Assembly: GCA_028824125.1 (NCBI GenBank)
Contig: JAPPES010000085.1
Coordinates: 3,071-67,070, forward strand
Length of the DNA: 64,000 bases
Reading direction: 5' to 3'
Origin: Candidatus Poribacteria bacterium
Lineage (GTDB): Bacteria; Poribacteria; WGA-4E; WGA-3G
The translations under genes were made by a program, and so were the position numbers. The notes under the pieces are model-generated. The model did no database searches, had not been told where the DNA came from, and worked only from the letters and a program-made list of their open reading frames with translations. Below, piece after piece: positions 29,692 through 39,574 of this stretch. Position 1 is the first letter of the stretch, and each line of letters opens with the position of its first letter.

Positions 29692-30276
29692 GTGATGGAT
29701 AAATTAATTGACGATGAAATGCTTGTTACGCAGTTCAAATCGGGCAGTCAAAAGGCTTTTGATGAATTAATGAAACGCTATGAACGTAAAATCTTCGGTT
29801 ATCTTCTGCGGTCTGTTCGGAATTACGAAGATGCTGAAGAGTTAACGCTTGAAGTGTTTTTCAAGGCATACCGTGCTCTTGCGTCATGGGAACCGAAAGC
29901 AAAATTTTCAACATGGCTTTATACGATTGCCTCTAACCTTGCTATTGACTATCATCGTTCTAAAGCGCGAAAACCGGTCTATATGTTAGAAGATGAAGAT
30001 GTCATTGAAGCAAGAGTCGTTGCGACAGACATATCGAGTAACCCCGAAAAACAGCTCGAAGAAAAGGAACTTGGACGCATCATCCGCGAAGCTGTAGACG
30101 AACTCTCCGCAAAACAGAAATCTGTTTTTATGTTAACCCGATATGAAGGTTTACAGATTAAGGAGGTTGCCGAAACACTCGGAATGGCTGAAGGGACCGT
30201 TAAGATTCATCTACATCGCGCAATGAAAAAATTACAAACTTTGCTACGACCTTTATGGGAAAATAATGAGATATAG
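29692..30276 (+). CDS. ECF RNA polymerase sigma factor (RpoE-like)
   Basis: NYEDAEELTLEVFFKAYRAL...FSTWLYTIASNLAIDYHR; YEGLQIKEVAETLGMAEGTVKIHLHRAMKKL. Confidence 0.93.
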   Translation: MMDKLIDDEMLVTQFKSGSQKAFDELMKRYERKIFGYLLRSVRNYEDAEELTLEVFFKAYRALASWEPKAKFSTWLYTIASNLAIDYHRSKARKPVYMLEDEDVIEARVVATDISSNPEKQLEEKELGRIIREAVDELSAKQKSVFMLTRYEGLQIKEVAETLGMAEGTVKIHLHRAMKKLQTLLRPLWENNEI

Positions 30277-30287
30277 GAGGTTTATCC

Positions 30288-30905
30288 ATGCCTAAATGTA
30301 ATAAATCTGAAGCACAAGCGATTGATTATGTATACGGTGAGTTAGACGCATCACAAGTAGCAGATTTTGAACATCATCTGTCTACATGTGATAGCTGCAC
30401 CAGAAAAGTCAACACTTATAAGCATGTGCTTCACCTTGTGGACGAAGCAGAGGCGGAATTAACGCCGCACATAATTGCGCCACGCAACCTTGAGGCGAAA
30501 TTATATAGGCGTCTCGCTGAGGTGCCACCTGTCAAACCCACACTAAGTTCCCGTTTATCAGATTTTGCAACGGGGTTGCTGTTAACTTTGCGAGAGCAAA
30601 AGGTTGTTAGTTTCTGTCTATTCATTTTTGCGGTAATTTCTATCGCGTTTTTCGTTGGAAATCCGTTCCGGCCTGCCCCAACTATTGACATAAGTCAAAT
30701 TGATTCTGCGGACGCACGCATTGAACAGTATAGAAATCAGGATATTCAACGGAGTATGGAAGATGTCCTGCGAAATAGACATCTTCGTAATTCAGATGGA
30801 TGGGATACAGTCAGTCAACTCAATCGGGTGAAAGACCAAGCACAGGGTACCAATTGGGCAAATATCGCCAAAAAACACCTGAAGAACGTTCATTCTGAAC
30901 TCTGA
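30288..30905 (+). CDS. anti-sigma factor with zf-HC2 domain
   Basis: DFEHHLSTCDSCTRKVNTYKHV; single TM; directly downstream of the sigma gene. Confidence 0.8.
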   Translation: MPKCNKSEAQAIDYVYGELDASQVADFEHHLSTCDSCTRKVNTYKHVLHLVDEAEAELTPHIIAPRNLEAKLYRRLAEVPPVKPTLSSRLSDFATGLLLTLREQKVVSFCLFIFAVISIAFFVGNPFRPAPTIDISQIDSADARIEQYRNQDIQRSMEDVLRNRHLRNSDGWDTVSQLNRVKDQAQGTNWANIAKKHLKNVHSEL

Positions 30906-30948
30906 TGTTACAGTTCTCAGATAGTTGTAGAAATTGAAAGAGTTTTAG

Positions 30949-32922
30949 GTGAAAAATTTGAAATTCGCTTCTATTCTCCAATGCGCCATGTTATATATGC
31001 TGCTAATGTCGCTGGTTTTATGCACTGCACACGCGCAGCTTGATGAAGTTACCTCCTTACTTAAAGAAAAGCGTTATACAGAAGCTGCCGCCAAGTTGGA
31101 GAAACTTGCAAAATCTGCCAAAGATATTGAAACTCGGAGTAGGTGCTACTACCAGCTTGGCGAGATATATTACAACTATACGCAGCAATATCCAGAGGCA
31201 TTAAAGGCGTATAAGAAAATCCTTAGTATGAGAGTCGATGGGTTGCCCATCGCTGAGATTTTTCTCTCCTATATTAAGACTGGTGATGTGTACAGTAGAA
31301 TGGGAGAATATGAGAAGGCTATTCATAGTTTCCGTACGCTTGTTGGCACGGCACCAGAAATACATTTCGTCCATAAAATCGGATTACAGAAAATACGAGA
31401 CATTCGAACTGCACTCAAAAATCTACAGATGCAGAAAGAGATTGTACGCACCTACAAAGGCACCCCGCTTGAAACGGTTGCCCAATTTCAGATTGCTGAA
31501 CTCTACCGAATGCATAACCAACTCAATCAACCGGAACGTGCAATTGAAATATATCAAGAATTGCTTAAAAAATATCCTACCGACAAGTTAGCTGCTGAAG
31601 CACAATGGCGGATCGCACATTTAAGGCATACGGTGTTGCATCAATTGCCGTTAGCAATTGATGCATACAAAAAAGTTGCGGACAACTATCCAACGAGCAA
31701 CTTCGCTGCCGAGGCACTTTTTCATATTGCAAATATTCATCGCGAGGAAGAGGCGTATCAACAAGCACTCACTGTATATGATTCAATTGATGAGAAATAC
31801 CCGAATTTCTGGAATATGCCCGCAGTTTTTTATTGGTCCGGCATTTGTTATGAGGAAACACAGAACTATTACGAAGCACGCAACGCTTTTAAAATTTACC
31901 TTAACGTTTACCTCCCGACACTTGATCCAGTGTACCTTGGACAGATTGCAATGTACGATAAAAGTATTGCGGAAGTGACCAAACTGGTACGGAGCAAAAT
32001 AGGAACGATAACGCAACGCATTCCTAAACACGAATTCGAAAAGATCGAGAAAGCAGTGGAAGATGGAAACTACGATGAAGCCTCAAAAATTGCGCGTAAT
32101 CTAATCAGTCATGCCCCAGATACACAATTTGCTAAGCAGGCTGCAGTACAACTTCGTTCGCTTAAACACCGCGCGGCAATTCAAAATTTACTTCTACAAA
32201 TTCAAGGTAATCAATTAAACATTGCCGAGAAAGTTAGAACAAAATTACAGATCGCTACTATCTATGAGCGCGAGCTACTGGACTATTCTAAAGCCGTTAA
32301 GGCTTATAATAAAATAGTGCAGGAGCATCCTGAATCGCCTTATGCAGCTGAAGCAAGTTACCGTATGGGCATTATTTATGTGGACGTACTTGAAAAACCA
32401 AACAGCGCGCTTAAAACTTTCAATGCTATTATAGAACAACATCCAAATACCTTACAGGCCATGATGGCAACCTTCCAAGTAGGTGAAATCTACAGGAAAC
32501 TCCAGCGATTTGACGAAGCATTGCAAGCTTATCAAACAACTATCAGCTATCCTGAACGCGAACTTTATCTGTCCGATGGATACAAAGATAGCTATGCAGA
32601 CAGAGCACTATTTCGCATCGGCAGGGTCCACTTTGAGGACCAACGGTATACTGATGCGCGCTTTGCCTTTGAGGAGTTTATCAAAAACCGCACCAGATCG
32701 CCACGGCTCGCCGCTGCGCATATCTACTTAGCAGTCATGCACCAAGAAAGCGGAGAAAAGGATGCCGCAGCAGATTATTACCAAAAAGCAGAAACGATGT
32801 TGACGAATAACCCTGTCCAAATGCAGATGGTCATAGATGAAGCAGGTACTCTCGGTTTCCAAAGTGCAGAGACTGTTATTAAATTCTTACAAGATCGTCA
32901 AAAACGGCTTAAAACCGAGTAG
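30949..32922 (+). CDS. TPR/outer-membrane-lipoprotein-like repeat protein
   Basis: Signal peptide; repeated FQIAELYR..AIEIYQELLKKYPTDKLAAEAQWRIAH units. Confidence 0.85.
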   Translation: MKNLKFASILQCAMLYMLLMSLVLCTAHAQLDEVTSLLKEKRYTEAAAKLEKLAKSAKDIETRSRCYYQLGEIYYNYTQQYPEALKAYKKILSMRVDGLPIAEIFLSYIKTGDVYSRMGEYEKAIHSFRTLVGTAPEIHFVHKIGLQKIRDIRTALKNLQMQKEIVRTYKGTPLETVAQFQIAELYRMHNQLNQPERAIEIYQELLKKYPTDKLAAEAQWRIAHLRHTVLHQLPLAIDAYKKVADNYPTSNFAAEALFHIANIHREEEAYQQALTVYDSIDEKYPNFWNMPAVFYWSGICYEETQNYYEARNAFKIYLNVYLPTLDPVYLGQIAMYDKSIAEVTKLVRSKIGTITQRIPKHEFEKIEKAVEDGNYDEASKIARNLISHAPDTQFAKQAAVQLRSLKHRAAIQNLLLQIQGNQLNIAEKVRTKLQIATIYERELLDYSKAVKAYNKIVQEHPESPYAAEASYRMGIIYVDVLEKPNSALKTFNAIIEQHPNTLQAMMATFQVGEIYRKLQRFDEALQAYQTTISYPERELYLSDGYKDSYADRALFRIGRVHFEDQRYTDARFAFEEFIKNRTRSPRLAAAHIYLAVMHQESGEKDAAADYYQKAETMLTNNPVQMQMVIDEAGTLGFQSAETVIKFLQDRQKRLKTE

Positions 32923-33080
32923 CTTTCAAGTCCCATTAGGTGAGGTTTCTTAACCTCGTTGGTGCAGCGTGTTTTGGTAAAAGTCTTTGTAGGGCAAACT
33001 GTTAGTTTGCGGACTCATAAACACAAACTAACAGTTTGTGTTACTATGTGGCAACTTAGATTATAGTAACTGAATACCAT

Positions 33081-34148
33081 TTAATACCGTGCTTTATCTT
33101 CTGCTCCGATTATCTCGGCACCGATTGAAATCCCAAATTTATCTGCACATTCCTGAAGTTGATTTTTGATGGTATCCGGTATCTCAATCCCACTCTGTAG
33201 GCGTTCAGCACGGTAGCGGGATTCAAAATCACCTGGGGCTAAGACTTCATCAAATCCGTGTGCAGGTGGTGTAGCTTTAATAACATCTAAAAACGCACGA
33301 ACCCCTTTCTGGTATTCTGCTATCGGCGTAAAAGCGTTAACATCAATGGCTTGCATGAAGATACCACCCATTCGCCCTGTCTCAGCATCAAACGTTCCTG
33401 CCAATCCGCCGAGCAAACATGTAAACATTGCAAGCGCATATCCCTTATGTTTGCCAAATGCAAGAAGCGCGCCGCCATCGTAAAAATCAGCAGGTTTAAT
33501 ACTCGGTGCACCGTGTTTATCTAAAATACATCCTTCGGGCAATTCTGTCCCTTTGCTACGCGCAACCTGAATTTTACCTTCGGCAATCATACTTGTTGCG
33601 TAGTCAACAATAAATGGCGCATCATCACCTGTCGGGACACCGATAGCGAGCGGATTCGTGCTGAAAGTGCCTTGTGAACCACCATAAGGCACCGTTGGTC
33701 CTGCACCTTTGCCGCCCATTCCGACAGAAATTAGCCCGATACACCCTGCTCCCGCTGCTTCTTCCGCATACTCACCTAACCGACCAATATGTCCCGTGTT
33801 GAAAATACTCACACAACAAGAAGAAGATGTCTTTGCTTTTGCTATGGCTTTCCGGATTGACCATCGTGAAACATAGTGTCCAAAAGCCCCCTTCCCATCA
33901 ACGCGTAACGTGTTTTCAGTTTCGGAAACGACTTCAGGTTCTGCAGAAGGCTTTATGTTTCCAGCATCAATGCCTCTGATGTATGCTGGGATTCTGAGCA
34001 CACCGTGTGAATCATGACCTGCTAAATGAGCTTTAACAAGAATCTCGGCAACATCATCAGCAATATGTTGAGATGCGCCAGCAGCAACAAAAATCGTACG
34101 GGCAATCGCGTGAAGGTGAGGCGCGTGGAATAGATGCGTTTTTTCCAT
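33081..34148 (-). CDS. Ldh family malate/L-lactate-type oxidoreductase
   Basis: DSHGVLRIPAYIRGIDAG...GHIGRLGEYAEEAA...FSTNPLAIGVPTGDDAPFIVDYATS. Confidence 0.9.
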   Translation of the reverse strand: MEKTHLFHAPHLHAIARTIFVAAGASQHIADDVAEILVKAHLAGHDSHGVLRIPAYIRGIDAGNIKPSAEPEVVSETENTLRVDGKGAFGHYVSRWSIRKAIAKAKTSSSCCVSIFNTGHIGRLGEYAEEAAGAGCIGLISVGMGGKGAGPTVPYGGSQGTFSTNPLAIGVPTGDDAPFIVDYATSMIAEGKIQVARSKGTELPEGCILDKHGAPSIKPADFYDGGALLAFGKHKGYALAMFTCLLGGLAGTFDAETGRMGGIFMQAIDVNAFTPIAEYQKGVRAFLDVIKATPPAHGFDEVLAPGDFESRYRAERLQSGIEIPDTIKNQLQECADKFGISIGAEIIGAEDKARY

Positions 34149-34415
34149 ATATTCGTCCTTTGATATTTGAAAGTGTGTGGGTCCAAGATAATTGCGAAAA
34201 TCTACTCCTATTTTATGTGATATACTTTTTTTGTCAAGGAAAACATGATTGATGGGCAGGGTAATTTATAGTGAACTTTGAAATTATTGGGACACTTTGA
34301 TAAACCTGTTTCGGCATCTATCTTTAGAACTGGTTTTACTCCTCCACAATAGCCTGCAAACTGCATCCGAAAATGTGTATAAGTGAATAAAAAATTTCTG
34401 TAGTGGAGCATTAAA

Positions 34416-35978
34416 ATGAGGACTTTATCAGATAAAATCACGCTTAATCTTAACGGTGATGAAGAGGTGTTAGTCACAGGCTGCATTGCACCGATTGAGT
34501 ACACCCAACGCAACTACCACGTGGATTGGGACGAATTAGCGAATTTCCGGGTTGCTGAACCCGAGAAGCAATATCCTGCCTCTATTTTTCAAGCATTTCT
34601 GCCATCGGGATCGGTTTCAGTGGGTGAATGCTGGCAGATTGAAGAAGAAGGCGCGTTAACGCTGCTGCGACAACTCAGTCCAAACCCACAATTGGAATTG
34701 GACGTTGCTGGAGCGGATTCTTACGGTTTGTGGGCATGTCTACGCGCCTACAATGATGCGTTTGCTGAGATTCTGTTCCGTATTCACGCGGAATTCGTTT
34801 TAGAAAAAGGTTGGTTTGCGCCATCGCAGTTTGCTGGACATCTGGTTATTGACCGATTAGAAAAGAAAGTTGCCTCCTTCAAGATGCACGTTCCGGATGC
34901 CACATTGAACTTTGATGCACGTTGGACAATTAGAGATGGACTCTGCGGAGCGGACATCGGTTTTTGTCCGCAAATGGAACTCTGTGCAGGTGAACAAGAC
35001 GTTTTGCAAGATGCCAAATTCACAGTAGCAATCACCCAAGAGGAAGCATTGCACACATTAATGTTATGTTTTTACAAATCAGCGCAAATTAACTGGGTCC
35101 CGCTGGAGAAAGCGTTGGAATTGGCACCATTATTACAGAAACCGATTCACGCCATTTCATCAGGTGGACCACTTGCGGATGAGTCGTGCTGAGGGAGTGG
35201 CAAAAGCTTGAGGGCAGGTGCTCTCTCTGACGACCAAAACATTGAATTCCTGAACGAAAACTTTATCAACACTTGGGTGGCAGATGCTGAATTAGGGCGT
35301 ATCCATAGTCTGCAAGAACCGATTGCCAAAAGGCGCGAGCGCGAGGGTAAAACGTTCGACACGAGCCATCCGTTGGCACAAGCCATTATAAAGGGGTGGA
35401 AAACCGGATCAAAGAAAGGTTCACCCGTAGACTGTTTCGTCATCTCACCTGATTTTGAACTAATGGGCAGACTGCTTGTCAATGAATTTTTCGACTACAA
35501 TTGGAATAAATTTAAACGCCGAGACGAGGAGAGTTACCTTATGTTTCTCAAGGAGTCCTTGGAGGGGAAGCAGCCCGGATTGGGGAACATCACTCTGAAC
35601 AGTGAAGAACCTTCACAGGATGTCTTTGATGTTTTTCGGACACCAATAGTTGGTTATAAGGATTATACAGTCGTTGTAATTGATACAAGGGCGTTTGAAA
35701 AGGGCGGCACGATAACTATTGATATTGAAACCGGTAGAGCCGATGCGGAAGGTCACTTCTATTTAGTTGATGGTGACGACGACCTCCCTACAACAGAAAG
35801 AGTGACTAAATACATGGTCCTTGCGATGAAGTGGTTGGAACCTGATGAGACAGGACAACTCACGCACCGTTTTGAGCGAGGTCAGTTTTTTAAGTTGGGT
35901 GCTACCGGGTGTTACGGTAGAAGTGAGAAGGGCAGCGCAAACGCTTTTAAGGCAAAAATTTCTGTAGAGGAGAATTGA
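34416..35978 (+). CDS. putative selenoprotein, array copy 1 (Sec at UGA 35190-35192), thioredoxin-like domain plus C-terminal beta domain
   Basis: ORFs 34416-35192 and 35208-35978 are in the same frame, separated only by one UGA: ...AISSGGPLADESC-U-GSGKSLRAGALSDDQNIEFLNENFINTWV. Confidence 0.85.
35210..35225 (+). promoter_or_regulatory. candidate bacterial SECIS, copy 1
   Basis: GAGGGC-AGGT-GCTCTC hairpin starting 17 nt after the UGA; loop contains GG. Confidence 0.75.
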
Positions 35979-37976
35979 ATGAACACGTTATCAAACAAAA
36001 TCACACTTAACCTTGATAGAGATGCCGAAGTCAACGTTAAAGGTTCCATCGCGCCGATTGAATACACACAATACAACTTTCATGTAGAATGGGATGCGTT
36101 AGCAAATCTGCGCGCCGCTGAGCCAGAAAAACTATATTCCTCATCAATTTTCTCTGATTTCCTTCCAAGTCACCCGATTTCTGTCGGTGATGTTTGGGAA
36201 GTTAAGCAAGATGGTGTATTGGAAATACTAAAGCAGCTTCATCCAGAGCCCAATGTGGATATGCACCTGAATGCAGGAGACTCATGCGGATTATGGGCAT
36301 GTCTACGTGCTTACAACGATGAGCATGCTGACATCGTATTTCGTATCCATGCAGAATTCGCATTAAAAGATGGTTGGTTCACACCCTCTCAATTTAAGGG
36401 TAATCTTGTTATTGATCGAAGCAATGGAAGTATTGTCAGTTTTGAAATGTCCGTCCCAAAAGGTGTGCTCAATTTTGATGTGAATTGGTATACGATATTG
36501 GAAGGTTATAGTAAACCTGCTTGGTATACGGATATAGGATACTGTCCACAAATGAAACTTCGGACAGGAATTGATGACTTCATACACAACATAAAATACA
36601 CAGAATCCATCACACAAGAAGAAGCATCAAACAAGTTGATAAGTTGTTTTTACAAATCACAACAAATCAATTGGGTATCCTTGGAAGAAGCCTTGCAAAT
36701 GGCAACAGTACAACAAAAACCCATCCATGCTATATCCATAAACGGACCACTTATTGACGAATCATGCTGAGGGAGTGGAAAAAGTTTGAGGGCAGGTGTC
36801 CTCTCGGATGAGCAAATAATATCATTCTTGAATGAAAATTTCATTAACACCTGGGTGCCTAATGCGGAATTAGGACGTATCCGAAGTTTACGTGAACCGA
36901 TTGCCAAAAGACGCGAGCGTGAATCCAAGACATTTGACACAAGCCATGAATTAGCACAGACAATCATTAAAGGATGGAAAACCGGGACAAAAAAAGGTTC
37001 ACCGGTAGACTGCTTTGTCATTTCTCCAGAATTTGAACTGATGGGTAGACTACTGGTTAATGATCTTGACGATGACCGGAAAAATAGAGGATTGCCGTCT
37101 GAGGAAGCGCATTACCTCACATTTCTCAATGAAGCGTTAGAAGAAAAACAGCCAGGATTGGGAAACATTGTTCTTTCCAGAGAACATCGTTCGCGAGAAG
37201 TGTCGGACGTATTTCGACCCTCAAAAGTAGAGAATCATTGTCTCACGGTTGTCTTGATCGATGCGCGGTCGTTTGAAAACGGAGGCACATTAACTATTGA
37301 CATTATAGTCGGTAGAGAAGAAGGTGAAGGATTGTTTTATTTATTTGACGGTGATCATATACTCTCTAAGGAGGGGAAAGTATCATTGGATAGTAACCTT
37401 GCTTGGACATGGGGCGAACCAGATGATAGAAAAGAGATAGTACATCGTTTCAATCGTGGACAATTTTTTAAGTTTGTCGCAACAGGAGATAGGGATGCAA
37501 ATAGACCTTATATCAACGCTTTTCACGCTAAGTTTTCTGTTGAGGAAAACTCGAATGGAGACACTAAAACCATTTCCTCAACCGAATTGAATGTTGTACT
37601 TGACAGTACTCAACCATCACTGGAAATATTAGACATTTTTCGCGCACCAGGACACGGCAATCAGGATTATACTGTCGTGAATATTGATACTACGGCGTTT
37701 GATAATGGTGGAATGTTAACTATTGATATCCATGTAGGGAGTGCTAAAGCTTCTGGCTCTTTTGACTTGTATGATGGTAACATAAAATTACCGACAAAAG
37801 GTATGCCAAAGGAAGCTTTTGGCTCTGCATGGGGAATTGAACCCGGTAAAAATGATACAATAACACACCGTTTTGAGAAAGGTATAATCTTTAAACTTGG
37901 GGCGACTGGCGATTGGTTCAGTAAGAAAGGAAGTATCAACGCCTTTCACGCAAAAATTTCTGTAGAGGAAAACTGA
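35979..37976 (+). CDS. putative selenoprotein, array copy 2 (Sec at UGA 36768-36770), with duplicated C-terminal domain
   Basis: ORFs 35979-36770 and 36786-37976 in the same frame; AISINGPLIDESC-U-GSGKSLRAGVLSDEQIISFLNENFINTWV. Confidence 0.85.
36788..36803 (+). promoter_or_regulatory. candidate bacterial SECIS, copy 2
   Basis: GAGGGC-AGGT-GTCCTC, 17 nt after the UGA. Confidence 0.75.
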
Positions 37977-37977
37977 A

Positions 37978-39573
37978 ATGGAAACTTTAGAAAACAAAAT
38001 CACACTTAATCTTGATGGCAACGCAGAAGTATCTGTCACAGGCTTCATCGCCCCCATTGAATACACACAATACAACTTCCACGTGGAATGGGATGAATTA
38101 GCGAACTTTCGGGTTGCTGAACCGGAGAAACAGTATCCTGTATCTGTTTTTCAAGGATTTCTCCCGTCAGAATCGGTTGCGGTGAGTGAATGCTGGCAGA
38201 TTGAAGAAGAAAGCGCGCTGACGTTGCTACAGCAACTCTATCCCAATCCAAAACTGAGACTGCAAAATGATGATGAGGAATACACGGGAATATGGGCATG
38301 TCTACGTGCTCACAATGATACACTCGCTGAAATCGCGTTCCGCGTTCACGCAGAATTCACCATGAAGAAGGGCAAGTTTACGCCATCACAGTTTGCGGGG
38401 CATTTAGTGATAGACCGAATTCAACAGAAAATTGTGTCTTTCAAAATGTTCGTTCCGCCAACAACACTGAACTTCGATGCCGGTTGGAAACAAGAAGATG
38501 GGAACTATTTTGCGGAGATCGGTTATTGCCCACAGCTTCAGCTCTGTGCTGGCATATATCCTACTGATGTGGAATACAAAACATCAATCACACAGGAAGA
38601 AGCAGAACGCAGGCTAATATCACATTATTACATGTTCCATAAAATCAATTGGATATCGCTTGCAGAAGCGTTTGAACTGGCTCCTGTTCAACAGAAACTG
38701 ATACATGTTGTCTCATTAGATGGGCCGCTTTTCGACGAGTCGTGCTGAGGCACCGGCAGAATCTTGAGGACAGGTGTTCTCTCTAAAAATACAATTATTG
38801 AATTCTTGAACGAAAATTTCATCAACACCTGGGTGGAAAATGCAGAATTAGGACGGACAGGCAGCTTGCAAGACCCTATCGCAAAAAGACGTAAGCGGGA
38901 AGGAAGAACCTTCAATACAAACCACGCCTTAGCAAGAACTATTATGAAAGGATGGGTAAAAGGTTCACCAGTAGACTGTTTCGTTATCTCACACGATTTT
39001 GATTTGATGGGAAGTGTCGACTTCAATGAATTCCTTGACAACCTGCAACGACCTGAGGATGAACCTATGGCTGTGGCATACATGCAATTTCTCAAGGATT
39101 CCTTGGAAGGAAAACGTCCTGGTTTGGGAGATATCATCCTTACACCCGAACAACCTTTGCAAGAGGTGTTAGACACTATTCACACTCCGAAAAAGGCACA
39201 TCAGGACTACACAGTTGTCGGTATCAACACCACTGCATTTTCAAATGGTGGCACACTTACTATTGATATCCAAGTCGGTAGAGATGATGCAATTGGATTA
39301 TTTTTCTTGCTGGATGGAGATAAAAAATTGCCAACTGAGAAAGTGCCAGAAGGAATTGATCCCACAGAATGGCACAGTCAGGAAAGTGATGAATATGAGA
39401 AGGCGCTTGATGCACTTACCAAGCTCTGGGGTATATTCCCCGGTCAAACTGGGCGAATTACTTATCAGTTTAGTCGGGGTCAACGTTTCAAATTGTGTGC
39501 AACTGGAGACCAATGGGGCGGAGTAGGCGGCATAAACGCTTTTCACGCAAAAATTTCTGTAGAGGAGAACTGA
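37978..39573 (+). CDS. putative selenoprotein, array copy 3 (Sec at UGA 38746-38748)
   Basis: ORFs 37978-38748 and 38764-39573 in the same frame; VSLDGPLFDESC-U-GTGRILRTGVLSKNTIIEFLNENFINTWV. Confidence 0.85.
38766..38781 (+). promoter_or_regulatory. candidate bacterial SECIS, copy 3
   Basis: GAGGAC-AGGT-GTTCTC, 17 nt after the UGA. Confidence 0.75.
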
Positions 39574-39574
39574 A

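Noticed and set aside
35208-35978. TTG-initiated ORFs (35208, 36786, 38764, 40346) as independent genes
   Set aside because: Each is in frame with the preceding ORF across one UGA, lacks an ATG, and the protein motif is continuous across the stop; better explained by Sec insertion.
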